A DNA stretch of 64,000 nt from Allohoeflea poritis (GCF_027889715.1 NZ_JAPJZH010000013.1:1-64000); one strand, 5' to 3'. Numbered from the stretch's first letter, positions 1 through 9,431 are shown. Notes: a model not told the origin generated them from the sequence alone. Translations and numbers: made by a program.

Positions 1-71
1 CAGACAATCGAATCTGGATACCCATGAATCACACATCAAACCAAAAATGAATCCTGAATGTCGATTAGACC

Positions 72-375
72 TAGAGCAATTCTGAGTTGGATTGGATCAT
101 TTGACCGTGGCGATTTTGGTCACTGGCCAGGCGGGTTGCGCGCCGTGGTGTTTACCCCACCACAAGCACAAGCCAACGACGCCAGGGGCCAAAATTGCCC
201 GGCCCATTCATCTTTAAGCTTCAACATCTACTCTCCTTTCGAGGGTGGGGAAAATCGGCCCATCGGCGTTGTTGCGCCGCTTGCCCGATGCACCACATCG
301 CGCTGCGCGACGCGCCTAGCCGACTGAACCGATTTTCCTCCATCAAATGCTCCAATCCAACTCAGAATTGCTCTA
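72..375. repeat. MITE-like intergenic element with perfect terminal inverted repeats
   Basis: Positions 72-96 and 351-375 are a perfect 25-bp inverted repeat beginning TAGAGCAATTCTGAG. With one mismatch the match extends to 33 bp (72-104 against 343-375), and weaker similarity continues inward to about 150 and 290. The interior has further short hairpins (for example GTGGTG/CACCAC near 143-161) and no credible gene. The right end supplies the TAG stop codon of the adjacent cyclase gene. I see no clear target-site duplication. It resembles the mosaic intergenic repeats of rhizobia; small overlapping reading frames here are not convincing. Confidence 0.65.
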
Positions 376-2241
376 AGATGAACGGATTGCGTAGGCCCGT
401 ATGGTGCCGATGCCGCGCAGTTCGATGTCGCCCATATCCTCGAGTGTTTCACTGATCTGCGCGGCCGCCCTTTCGCCGACAAGGATCGATGTGCCGTAGC
501 GCTTGTTCGCGTCCTGCAGCCGCGCCGCCGTGTTGACGGACGATCCGAAGGCCGTGTAGTCGACCCGGTCGGCGACGCCCACATCGCCCAGCACCACTTC
601 GCCGGTCTCGATGCCGATGCGGGTGCGTCCGAACCCGGCCTCGCCCGCAAATCCCGTCTTCCTGAATTCCTCGGAGAAGGCAAGGATCTCGCGGGCACAG
701 GTGAGGGCCTCCTGCGCGTGGTCCGGAAGGTCGACCGGCGCATTGAACAGTGCATGGATGCCATCGCCGATGGTTTTGTCGATCATGCCGTTATGGGCGA
801 TGATGATGCCGGTCAGTCCCTCGAAGTAGCGGTCCAGCAACCCCACCATCTCCGTCGGGCTGATACGTTCGGTCAGCGAGGTGAACCCTTCCACATCGGT
901 GAACATGGATGTCGCGACCCGTTGTTCACCGCCGAGCTTCAGCAGTTCAGGTTCGGCCACGAGCTTTTTCACGACGGCGCCCGGCAGGCGCTGTTCGAAA
1001 CGCCGGCGCACGACGGACTCGGCCTTTCTGACCGCCGAGAACTGGATGGTGCTGCTGACCACGGCGCCGGCCGCGATGGCAAGAACCGGTTCCATCGGCC
1101 CGAGAATGATATTGGCCACGTGATAGAGCAGCGCACAGAAAAGCAGCCAGGCGCAGATTATGACCAATGTTGATCCGGCCGCTGCCGCCGGACGCATCAT
1201 GGCGCTGAAAAACGCAAGCCCGATCCCGAGGATCAGGGCCGCCACCGCCGATAACTGGCCGGCCCAACCCGGAACGAACGGATTTGAACCGGTCAGAAGG
1301 TTGGTGGCGAAGTCGGCCTGTATCTGCACCGACGGCATCAGCGGGTTACCCGGAATGGGGCGCAAACCGCCGAGCTCCGCGGCGCTTGAGCCGACAAAGA
1401 CGATCTTGCCGGCCAGTGTGTCCGCTTCGGCGGATTGATCGAGAATACGGCTCGCGGGAACGGTCCGCGCTTGCTGCCGGCTTGCCGGAGAGAAGCGCAG
1501 ATGCACGTTTCCGGCATTGTCCAGCCGGGTTTGCAGTTCGCCCACCCTCAGGTGGGGCGGATCGCCGAAGAGCACCACGGCGCCGGTTTTTCGGGCCAGC
1601 CGCACCGCGTCGACGGCGAGGGCCGGAAACGGACGGTCGGCAACGGCGACGACGGCCGGGGCTCTTCTGATCCTGGCATCGAAATCGCCGGCCAGCGATG
1701 CGGCGGACAGTCCTGAAGCAGCATCCAGAAACGATGCGCAGGATGTTTCTGCGCCCGGTGCCAGCCATGCCCCCGGCAGGCGTACATCCGCATCGATCGC
1801 AACCAGGCTGCGCTGCGGCGGCGTCGGCGTCGTGTCGCTCGACAGCAGGAAGCCCGAGGTGACGGGCGCGGCCTGCAGCGCCTGCTCAAGCCGGTTCACA
1901 TCCGGGTCGAAATTCGAGCACGGCGGCTCGAGCACCAGATCGAAGGCGATGGCGGCCGGCCGTAGCGCAACGATCTGTTCGACGAGATCGGCAAGACGCC
2001 GGCGCGAAAGGCGCCGGCCCTCGAAGAGTTTGAGGCTTTCGCTGTCAATGTCGACGACGGCGACGGCATCGCTTGCCGGCGCCGGCCAGACCGATGCGAT
2101 CGCATCCAGCGCCGGCTGGTTGAGCCGGTCCGAGACGATCTGCGGGCTTGAGAGGAAGACGAGCACGATCGCGAACGCAGCCAGGCTGCCAAGAGCGCCG
2201 GACCGCAATTCACGATTGCCGATTTTGAACGTCCGGCTCAA
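373..2241 (-). CDS. CHASE2-domain class III adenylate cyclase, membrane-bound
   Basis: This 622-residue protein should make cyclic AMP in response to an extracytoplasmic signal. An N-terminal membrane helix (about residues 18-35) precedes a periplasmic CHASE2 sensor region (about 35-310). Three hydrophobic helices follow (about 325-400), then a cytoplasmic class III cyclase domain (about 430-600). Metal-binding aspartates are D449 in MFTDVEGF and D493 in KTIGDG. K489 and T563 sit where purine-selecting residues lie in adenylate cyclases, and the NTAARL motif holds the transition-state Asn and Arg. The domain order is standard for the family. The stop codon falls inside the inverted repeat ending at 375, so the last codons may have been reset by insertion of that element. 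The input signal is unknown. Confidence 0.93.
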   Translation of the reverse strand: MSRTFKIGNRELRSGALGSLAAFAIVLVFLSSPQIVSDRLNQPALDAIASVWPAPASDAVAVVDIDSESLKLFEGRRLSRRRLADLVEQIVALRPAAIAFDLVLEPPCSNFDPDVNRLEQALQAAPVTSGFLLSSDTTPTPPQRSLVAIDADVRLPGAWLAPGAETSCASFLDAASGLSAASLAGDFDARIRRAPAVVAVADRPFPALAVDAVRLARKTGAVVLFGDPPHLRVGELQTRLDNAGNVHLRFSPASRQQARTVPASRILDQSAEADTLAGKIVFVGSSAAELGGLRPIPGNPLMPSVQIQADFATNLLTGSNPFVPGWAGQLSAVAALILGIGLAFFSAMMRPAAAAGSTLVIICAWLLFCALLYHVANIILGPMEPVLAIAAGAVVSSTIQFSAVRKAESVVRRRFEQRLPGAVVKKLVAEPELLKLGGEQRVATSMFTDVEGFTSLTERISPTEMVGLLDRYFEGLTGIIIAHNGMIDKTIGDGIHALFNAPVDLPDHAQEALTCAREILAFSEEFRKTGFAGEAGFGRTRIGIETGEVVLGDVGVADRVDYTAFGSSVNTAARLQDANKRYGTSILVGERAAAQISETLEDMGDIELRGIGTIRAYAIRSS

Positions 2242-2277
2242 ATGTCAGACTCGCCCGGTTGGTTTGCCGCGCGAGCC

Positions 2278-2340
2278 TAGAGCAAAGTTTGATCGGATTG
2301 AAGTACCCGACGGCGGACCCGGCAGTTTGCCGGGTCCGTT
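2278..2340. repeat. Repeat box plus 9-bp GC hairpin between genes
   Basis: The stretch starts TAGAGCAAAGTTTGATCGGA, which resembles the terminal repeat at 72-96. It is followed by a hairpin pairing GGACCCGGC with GCCGGGTCC around an AGTTT loop, near 2315-2337. It lies between the cyclase gene and the CbiM-like gene, both on the minus strand, and could work as a terminator or an mRNA end for the CbiM-like gene. No U-tract follows on the minus strand, so Rho-independent termination is doubtful. Confidence 0.45.
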
Positions 2341-2349
2341 CCGGTCCGA

Positions 2350-3033
2350 TCAGGCGGATGCAGTGTAGAGGCGGCGGTTGAACAGCGGACTGTTCTGGAA
2401 CCGGTCCATATTCTTGGCGACGGCGAGAATGCCGAGGTCAAGGACAGGCTCCAGCAGGATCACCGTCAGATAGGCGATGCCGAAAGTGCCGACCTGCGAA
2501 AGGTTTTCCGCGCCGAAGCCGCTGCCGTAGAATGCCCAGAAAGCCACCCAGCATACGATACCGCCCTGATAGGCGGTCGAAAGCGCCAGCGTCTGCTTGT
2601 AGGAGACGTCCTTGTAGGCGGTGCGCGCCGGGACAATGCGCTTGGCAAGCAGGCTGACGGCGAACAGCGGCACCACCAGCGTCGTTATGTTCATGCCGAA
2701 TTGCGGCAGGTCGAAGGGGGCGAAAAAGACGCCCTGCGCCAGCAGCCCGAGCGCTAGGCCGATGGCCGCCGGCCCGGCCCCGAAGATCAGATAGAGCGTC
2801 GCGCCGAGGATGAAGTGTACCTCGGAAACACCCACCGGATAGTGCGGCAGGATCTCGAAGAAACAGAAAACAAGGGCGGTCGTCGCCACGCTGCGGATTG
2901 CGAGCGACGAAAAGCCGCCATTGTTCCTGATGTCGTCAAACGCCAGTTTGAGGGTCAGACCGGCAGCGCCCGCTGCGGTCGCGTAGCTCAGGGCAAGTTT
3001 GGTGCCGGTAACGACGCCGGGTTCGATATGCAT
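2350..3033 (-). CDS. CbiM-family cobalt transport membrane protein (ECF substrate-specific component)
   Basis: This is a 227-residue polytopic membrane protein of the CbiM/NikM family, the substrate-binding part of energy-coupling-factor cobalt or nickel importers. I chose the start at 3033 because it gives the N-terminus MHIEPG, where family members place the metal-coordinating Met-His, and because AGGAA lies just upstream. An in-frame start 13 codons earlier would lose this. About seven hydrophobic segments are visible, including the PHYPVGVSEVHFILGATLY segment typical of the family. No CbiN, CbiQ or CbiO gene is adjacent. A cobalamin riboswitch lies directly upstream on the same strand, supporting cobalt for B12 synthesis as the substrate. 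Partner proteins must be encoded elsewhere, or it works alone. Confidence 0.85.
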   Translation of the reverse strand: MHIEPGVVTGTKLALSYATAAGAAGLTLKLAFDDIRNNGGFSSLAIRSVATTALVFCFFEILPHYPVGVSEVHFILGATLYLIFGAGPAAIGLALGLLAQGVFFAPFDLPQFGMNITTLVVPLFAVSLLAKRIVPARTAYKDVSYKQTLALSTAYQGGIVCWVAFWAFYGSGFGAENLSQVGTFGIAYLTVILLEPVLDLGILAVAKNMDRFQNSPLFNRRLYTASA

Positions 3034-3099
3034 GGTAGTTCCTTTCCTGCACCCATCGTGCATAAACGGCACCGCCGGGATCGCGGCACCTGTTCGAGG

Positions 3100-3300
3100 T
3101 TGCTTCGGGCAGGTCTCCTGGCTCGCGCTTCATCACCTTGTCTTCCGCCTTCCCGGGTTTCCCCAGTGGCTTCATGGAAGCGGCTCGCGCTTACAGTTGC
3201 GAGGGCAGCCACGGATCGGGCCCGCTTTGGGTCGTCCCTACCGTGTTCCCTTTTAATCCAGCAGGCTTGGCCTGCTTGGAACCCGAACCGCGATTGTTAC
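3100..3300 (-). promoter_or_regulatory. Cobalamin riboswitch
   Basis: Read on the minus strand, the leader contains the core blocks of the B12 riboswitch in the right order: GGGAA...CGGT, then GCTGCCCTCGCAACTGTAA, then GCCACTGGGGAAACCCGGGA, then the B12 box AGCCAGGAGACCTGCC (about 3108-3123). It ends about 70 nt upstream of the CbiM-like start codon. Adenosylcobalamin binding is expected to lower expression of the cobalt transporter. The remaining bases up to the HAD gene at 3409 hold no gene that I can support; promoters for both directions must lie there. Confidence 0.95.
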
Positions 3301-3408
3301 AATCGGGGCCTCGGTTGGACAATGCCGAATTGCGACCTGTGCAAGGATGATTTCCGGCGCGCGGCACCTGTGGCTTGATTGCCGGCGGATTGCGACTAAG
3401 GTCTGCGC

Positions 3409-4152
3409 ATGTCGATCGACGCCTGCAAAGATCCCGTTTCGCTTGACCGCTTCCGGCCGGAACTGGTGATCTTCGATTGTGACGGCGTGCTGATCGACAG
3501 CGAGATCATCAGCGCCACAACGCTGATGCGGTTGCTCGAGGAACACGGCCTGCACATCGATCTTGCGCATGTGCAGCGCAATTTCCTGGGGCGCAGTTTT
3601 CCGACCGTCGCCGCCTCGATCCGCACCGATTTTCAGCTCGACCTGCCAGCAAGTTTCGAAGGCGAATACCGCAAAAGGCTGCTTGCGCAGTTTGAGAAGG
3701 ATCTGTTCCTCAACGAGGGCATCACGGCAATTCTTGACACGTTGGCCGTGCCCTATTGCGTGGCCACGAGCAGCAGCCCGGAGCGCGTGCAGCGATCGCT
3801 GAAGATCGTCGGCCTCGACCGCTATTTCCAGGGCCACACCTACACGGCCTCGGAGGTCGAGAACGGCAAGCCCGCGCCTGATCTTTTCCTGCATGTCGCC
3901 GAGCGCGAGGGCTGCGATCCAGCCGCATGTCTGGTAATCGAGGACAGCATGCCGGGCGTCGAGGCGGCGGTCGCCGCCGGCATGACGGTGCTGCGCTATG
4001 TTGGCGGAAGCCATTTCGATGGCGTACGCTCCGAACTGGTAGCCGGACACGGCCATGGCGCGGTGTTCGGTTCCTGGAATGAATTCTACGATCTGGTCCC
4101 GGCCCTGAAACGGCGGGGAAGCGAAAGGGGAACGCGTGGCCGGCAAATCTGA
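3409..4152 (+). CDS. HAD-superfamily hydrolase (subfamily IA phosphatase)
   Basis: This 247-residue protein has all HAD motifs. Motif I is FDCDGVLIDSE with nucleophile D23 and acid/base D25. Motif II is in CVATSSSPERV. Lys of motif III is in GKPAPDLF, and motif IV is VIEDSMPGVEAA. Such enzymes dephosphorylate small phosphorylated metabolites or interconvert sugar phosphates (beta-phosphoglucomutase-like). It overlaps the regulator gene at 4136 by 17 bases and heads the polyol operon, so a sugar or polyol phosphate substrate is likely. The exact substrate cannot be read from the sequence. The start is an ATG with an AAGG ribosome site just upstream. Confidence 0.85.
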   Translation: MSIDACKDPVSLDRFRPELVIFDCDGVLIDSEIISATTLMRLLEEHGLHIDLAHVQRNFLGRSFPTVAASIRTDFQLDLPASFEGEYRKRLLAQFEKDLFLNEGITAILDTLAVPYCVATSSSPERVQRSLKIVGLDRYFQGHTYTASEVENGKPAPDLFLHVAEREGCDPAACLVIEDSMPGVEAAVAAGMTVLRYVGGSHFDGVRSELVAGHGHGAVFGSWNEFYDLVPALKRRGSERGTRGRQI

Positions 4153-5089
4153 GAGCGAGACGACCCGCCTGGACGATGCGGCGCGCGCCGGCTGGCTTTA
4201 CTACGTCGTCGGCGACACGCAGGACGAGATCGCCCGCAAGCTGGGCGTATCGCGCCAGTCCGCACAAAGGCTGGTATCGCTTGCCGTCAGCGAGCAGTTG
4301 ATCAAGTTCCGGCTTGATCATCCCATCGCGCGCTGCATGGAACTGGCGCAAATGATCCGCGACCAATACGACTTGCGCATGTGCGAGATCGTGCCGAGCG
4401 ATCCGGCGGCGCCGTTTTCGATTGCCGGCATCGCCCAGGCGGGCGCCGCGGAGATGGAGCGTCTTCTGCGTTCCGAGGAGCCGAAGATCATCGCATTCGG
4501 CACCGGGCGCGCCTTGCGCGCCTGCGTCGAGCAATTGCGTCCGATGGAGTGCCCGCATCACACGGCGGTCTCCCTGCTCGGCAATATGATGCTCGACGGA
4601 TCGGCGACAGCCTACAACGTCATCATCCGCTTTGCGGAGCGTATCAACTGCCGGCATTTCCCGATGCCCTTGCCGCCGCTCGCCCGCACCGCCCATGAGC
4701 GCGAACTGTTCCAGCAGCAGGAGCCGGTCAAGAATATCCTGGAGATCGCCGAGAAGGCGGATGTCACCTTTGTCGGCATTGGCGAGATCGGCGAGGCCGC
4801 GCCGATGCTGGTCGACGGTTTCATCACCCATGATGAGATACGCGCACTCACCGCGGCCGGCGCCGTGGGCGAAATCACGAGCTGGGTTTATGACAGCAGC
4901 GGCGAGCTCATCAAGGGGCTGACCAATGACCGGGTGACCAGCGCGCCGCTTCACGCCGACCCGGATCATCTGCGGTGCGGGATCGCTGCCGGTATGCAGA
5001 AGGTCAAGGCGATCCGGGCCGCCATGACGGGCCGGCTCATCAACGGTCTGATCACGAACGAGGCAACCGCAGAGCAATTGCTCAAATAG
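4136..5089 (+). CDS. SorC-family sugar-binding transcriptional regulator
   Basis: This 317-residue protein has an N-terminal winged helix-turn-helix (about residues 30-55, around ARKLGVSRQSAQRLV) and a C-terminal sugar-phosphate-isomerase-like sensor domain (about 60-315) with GTGRALRACVEQL and GIGEIGEAAPML loops. SorC/DeoR-type proteins of this kind control polyol operons and respond to sugars or sugar phosphates. The start is GTG with GAAAGGGGA upstream, and the gene overlaps the preceding HAD gene. It sits directly upstream of the smo transport genes, and TGAGCA/TGCTCA inverted repeats lie between them and inside its own last codons. It is probably the operon's own regulator, comparable to regulators of rhizobial sorbitol/mannitol operons. 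Confidence 0.88.
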   Translation: MAGKSESETTRLDDAARAGWLYYVVGDTQDEIARKLGVSRQSAQRLVSLAVSEQLIKFRLDHPIARCMELAQMIRDQYDLRMCEIVPSDPAAPFSIAGIAQAGAAEMERLLRSEEPKIIAFGTGRALRACVEQLRPMECPHHTAVSLLGNMMLDGSATAYNVIIRFAERINCRHFPMPLPPLARTAHERELFQQQEPVKNILEIAEKADVTFVGIGEIGEAAPMLVDGFITHDEIRALTAAGAVGEITSWVYDSSGELIKGLTNDRVTSAPLHADPDHLRCGIAAGMQKVKAIRAAMTGRLINGLITNEATAEQLLK

Positions 5090-5235
5090 CGGGCAAATTT
5101 CGTCAGATAACAAACTATTGTTTTCACTGCATTTATTGAGCAGTGGGTACGACGATTGTGTTTCTGACACGATTTCGCGCTTGACTCTCGGAGTGCAATT
5201 GGTGAGTATTTGCTCATTAAACAAGCAATTGCTCA
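5072..5235. promoter_or_regulatory. Promoter with TGAGCA/TGCTCA operator array for the polyol transport operon
   Basis: The palindrome GAGCAATTGCTC (5072-5083) covers the last codons of the SorC-type regulator gene. TGAGTATTTGCTCA (5203-5216) and AAGCAATTGCTCA (5223-5235) lie in front of the binding-protein gene, and a single TGAGCA half-site is at 5137-5142. A possible -35 TTGACT (5181-5186) places the -10 over the 5203-5216 site. Repeated half-sites of one sequence beside a SorC-type regulator suggest its binding sites. Confidence 0.7.
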
Positions 5236-5256
5236 TTGAATTCTGGGAGGAGTTCC

Positions 5257-6564
5257 ATGGAATACACCGCTCGCACGCTTCTGGGCGCGGCAGCCCTGTC
5301 CCTTTTGGCATCGACGGCGTTCGCCGAAACATTGACCATCGCCACGGTCAACAATGGCGACATGATCCGCATGCAGGGTCTGACCGATGACTTCACGAAA
5401 AAGACCGGCCACGAGGTTGAGTGGGTCACGCTTGAAGAAAACGTGTTGCGTCAGCGCGTCACGACGGACATCACCACGAAAGGCGGCGCCTTCGACATTA
5501 TGACAATCGGCATGTACGAGACGCCGATCTGGGGCAAGAACGGCTGGCTCGTTCCGCTGGACGATCTGAGCGCCGAATACGATGTCGACGATCTGCTGCC
5601 TGCGATGCGCGCCGGTCTGAGCTATGACGGCACGCTCTTTGCCGCGCCGTTCTATGGCGAGAGCTCCATGATCATGTACCGCACCGACCTGATGGAGAAG
5701 GCCGGTCTGGAAATGCCCGAGGCACCCACCTGGCAGTTCATCCGCGAGGCCGCCAAGGCCATGACGGATCGCGACAACGACATCAACGGCATCTGCCTGC
5801 GCGGCAAGGCCGGCTGGGGTGAAGGCGGCGCCTTTATCACGGTCACCGGCAACTCCTTCGGCGCCCGCTGGTTCGACGAAAACTGGAATGCGCAGTTCGA
5901 CCAGCCGGAATGGGCCGAAGCGCTCAACTTCTTTGTCGGCATGATGAACGAATCCGGCCCCGCGGGCTATGCGACGAACGGCTTCAACGAGAACCTGTCG
6001 CTGTTCCAGCAGGGCAGATGCGGCATGTGGATCGATGCGACCGTTGCCGCGTCCTTCGTGACCAATCCCGACGATTCCACCGTCGCGGACAAGGTCGGCT
6101 TCGCACTGGCGCCGAACAGCGAAGGCGTTGACAAGAAATCCAACTGGCTTTGGGCCTGGGCGCTGGCCATCCCGGCAGGCACGCAGAAGGCCGATGCAGC
6201 CAAGGAGTTCATCGAATGGGCCACCTCGAAGGGCTATATCGAGCTGGTCGCCGAGAATGAGGGCTGGGCAAACGTGCCGCCCGGTGCGCGCACATCGCTC
6301 TATGAGAACCCGAATTACAAGGACATTCCGTTCGCCAAGATGACCCTGGATTCGATCCTGGCCGCCGATCCGAACAATCCGACGGTCAAGCCGGTTCCCT
6401 ATGTGGGCATCCAGTTTGTCGCGATCCCGGAATTCGCCGGAATCGGCACGGAAGTCAGCCAGGAGTTCTCCGCCGCCTATGCAGGCCAGCAATCCGTGGA
6501 AGAAGCGTTGGCCAAGGCGCAGGCCCTGACCAACGACGCTATGGAAGCAGCGGGTTACCGCTAG
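5257..6564 (+). CDS. smoE: Polyol (sorbitol/mannitol) ABC transporter, periplasmic binding protein
   Basis: This 435-residue extracellular solute-binding protein (family 1) carries a Sec signal peptide ending ASTAFA, with mature protein from about residue 24. I moved the start to the ATG at 5257 because GGGAGG at 5245-5250 is correctly spaced and the signal peptide then has normal length. The mature part opens ETLTIATVNNGDMIRMQGL, like maltose-type binding proteins, and shows the substrate-binding region FAAPFYGESSMIMYRTDLM. Neighbours encode two permeases, an ATPase, sorbitol dehydrogenase and mannitol 2-dehydrogenase, which make a hexitol the likely ligand. The assignment to sorbitol/mannitol rests on this context and general resemblance to SmoE. 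Confidence 0.88.
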   Translation: MEYTARTLLGAAALSLLASTAFAETLTIATVNNGDMIRMQGLTDDFTKKTGHEVEWVTLEENVLRQRVTTDITTKGGAFDIMTIGMYETPIWGKNGWLVPLDDLSAEYDVDDLLPAMRAGLSYDGTLFAAPFYGESSMIMYRTDLMEKAGLEMPEAPTWQFIREAAKAMTDRDNDINGICLRGKAGWGEGGAFITVTGNSFGARWFDENWNAQFDQPEWAEALNFFVGMMNESGPAGYATNGFNENLSLFQQGRCGMWIDATVAASFVTNPDDSTVADKVGFALAPNSEGVDKKSNWLWAWALAIPAGTQKADAAKEFIEWATSKGYIELVAENEGWANVPPGARTSLYENPNYKDIPFAKMTLDSILAADPNNPTVKPVPYVGIQFVAIPEFAGIGTEVSQEFSAAYAGQQSVEEALAKAQALTNDAMEAAGYR

Positions 6565-6585
6565 GCTTCTCCTCCCATAGCGAAA

Positions 6586-6622
6586 CCGGAGGGCGGCGCC
6601 GCGACCACTGCCCGCCCTCCGG
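6586..6622 (+). terminator. Intercistronic GC hairpin after the binding-protein gene
   Basis: CCGGAGGGCGG (6586-6596) pairs perfectly over 11 bp with CCGCCCTCCGG (6612-6622) around a 15-nt loop. No run of T follows, so full termination is unlikely. Hairpins here often protect the binding-protein transcript and raise its level over the membrane components; partial attenuation is also possible. Confidence 0.6.
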
Positions 6623-6698
6623 CGACAACAAACCGTAAAACCCTTTACCGATCGTCTGGACTGGCGTCACACTGTGCAGCCAACACAGGAGGTTTGTC

Positions 6699-7577
6699 AT
6701 GGCGACCCAGCATTCCCGAACAGCAGCCCGCTTCATGATGGCGCCCGCTGTATTCCTGCTTCTGGTTTGGATGCTGGTGCCGCTGACGATGACGCTGTTC
6801 TTTTCCTTCAAGAAGTATCTTCCGCTCAGGGGCGACTCGATGGCCAATGGCCTCGAATGGGTGGGATTTGCCAACTATGTGCGCTTCGTCGGCTCCAGCT
6901 CGTTCTGGCCGAGTATCCAGGCGACACTGATTATCGTTGGCGGTGTGCTCGTCGTCACCATCGTTCTCGGCGTCCTTTTGGCCATGCTGCTGGATCAGCC
7001 GATGTGGGGCCAGGGCATCGTCCGCATTCTCGTGATCGCGCCGTTCTTCGTCATGCCAACGGTTTCGGCCCTGGTGTGGAAGAACATGTTCATGGACCCC
7101 AACAACGGTCTGCTCGCCTATCTCTGGAAGGCCTTCGGCGGCACGCCCGTGGAATGGTTGAGTCAGGCGGCCCTGCCGTCGTTGATCATGATTGTCAGCT
7201 GGCAGTGGCTGCCCTTTGCGACGCTGATCCTGCTGACCGCCATCCAGTCGCTCGACAGCGAGCAGCTTGAAGCCGCCGAAATGGACGGTGCGCCGGTTCT
7301 CGCACGCTTTTGGTTCATCATCCTGCCGCATCTGAGCCGCGCCATCACCATCGTAATCCTGATCCAGACGATCTTCCTGCTGTCGATCTTCGCGGAGATT
7401 TTCGTCACGACCGGCGGCGCGTTCGGCACCAAGACGCTCACCTATCTGATCTTCCAGCGCGTGCTGGAAAGCCAGAATGTCGGCCTCGGCTCGGCCGGCG
7501 GCGTCTACGCCATCATCCTGGCCAACATCGTCGCGCTCTTCCTGATGCGCATTGTCGGCAAGAACCTGGACGCGTGA
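6699..7577 (+). CDS. smoF: Polyol ABC transporter permease (MalF type)
   Basis: This 292-residue inner-membrane permease has about six transmembrane helices. The EAA loop that contacts the ATPase is EAAEMDGAPVLARFWFIILP (about residues 192-211), the standard binding-protein-dependent permease signature. A strong AGGAGG ribosome site precedes the ATG. It lies 134 bases after the binding-protein gene, across a hairpin, and 11 bases before the second permease. With its partner it forms the channel of the hexitol importer. Confidence 0.9.
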   Translation: MATQHSRTAARFMMAPAVFLLLVWMLVPLTMTLFFSFKKYLPLRGDSMANGLEWVGFANYVRFVGSSSFWPSIQATLIIVGGVLVVTIVLGVLLAMLLDQPMWGQGIVRILVIAPFFVMPTVSALVWKNMFMDPNNGLLAYLWKAFGGTPVEWLSQAALPSLIMIVSWQWLPFATLILLTAIQSLDSEQLEAAEMDGAPVLARFWFIILPHLSRAITIVILIQTIFLLSIFAEIFVTTGGAFGTKTLTYLIFQRVLESQNVGLGSAGGVYAIILANIVALFLMRIVGKNLDA

Positions 7578-7588
7578 GGAGATAGATC

Positions 7589-8419
7589 ATGGCCCGAGCT
7601 GTCACCAACAACCGCAAGGCGTTCAACACGGCATTGGCATGGCTGGTCGGCCTGCTGATCTTCTTTCCGATCCTGTGGACGGTCCTGACCAGCTTCAAGA
7701 CCGAAGCCCAGGCGATCAACGACCCGCCGCTGTTCCTGTTTTTCGACTGGACGCTTGAAAACTATTCGGTTGTGCAGGAACGCTCCGACTACCTTCGCTA
7801 TTTGTGGAACTCGGTGTTCATCGCCGGCGGCTCGACGCTGTTGGGCATCGTCATTGCAGTGCCCGCCGCCTGGTCGATGGCCTTTGTGCCGTCCAGGCGG
7901 ACCAAGGATGTCCTTTTGTGGATGCTGTCGACCAAGATGCTGCCGGCGGTCGGCGTTCTTTATCCGATCTATCTGCTGTTCATACAGCTGGGTCTTCTGG
8001 ACACGCGCATCGGGCTGACCATCGTCCTGATGCTGATCAACCTGCCGATCATCGTGTGGATGCTCTATACCTATTTCAGGGAAATTCCCGCGGAAATTCT
8101 GGAGGCGGCGCGCATGGACGGCGCGTCCCTGCGCGAGGAAATCCTCTATGTGCTCACGCCCATGGCCGTTCCCGGCATCGCCTCGACAATCCTGCTCAAT
8201 TTCATCCTGGCATGGAACGAGGCGTTCTGGACGCTCAATCTGACAGCCGCCAATGCCGCGCCCCTGACAGCGTTTATTGCAAGTTACTCCAGTCCCGAGG
8301 GGCTCTTTTACGCCAAGCTTTCGGCTGCCTCGACAATGGCGATCGCACCGATCCTCATTCTCGGCTGGTTTAGTCAGAAGCAGCTCGTGCGCGGCCTGAC
8401 ATTCGGTGCGGTGAAATAG
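7589..8419 (+). CDS. smoG: Polyol ABC transporter permease (MalG type)
   Basis: This 276-residue second permease has about six membrane helices. Its EAA loop reads [20 protein letters not shown] (about residues 170-189). It opens with a basic N-terminus and one helix ([20 protein letters not shown]) as in MalG/SmoG proteins. It lies between the first permease and the ATPase with gaps of about 10 bases, so it is co-transcribed. It pairs with the upstream permease to form the transmembrane pore. Confidence 0.9.
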   Translation: MARAVTNNRKAFNTALAWLVGLLIFFPILWTVLTSFKTEAQAINDPPLFLFFDWTLENYSVVQERSDYLRYLWNSVFIAGGSTLLGIVIAVPAAWSMAFVPSRRTKDVLLWMLSTKMLPAVGVLYPIYLLFIQLGLLDTRIGLTIVLMLINLPIIVWMLYTYFREIPAEILEAARMDGASLREEILYVLTPMAVPGIASTILLNFILAWNEAFWTLNLTAANAAPLTAFIASYSSPEGLFYAKLSAASTMAIAPILILGWFSQKQLVRGLTFGAVK

Positions 8420-8429
8420 GAAGTACGTC

Positions 8430-9427
<998 letters not shown>

Positions 9428-9431
<4 letters not shown>

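Noticed and set aside
3722-5332. 536-codon minus-strand frame across the HAD and SorC genes
   Set aside because: Antisense to two well-supported genes; composition is that of a shadow frame.
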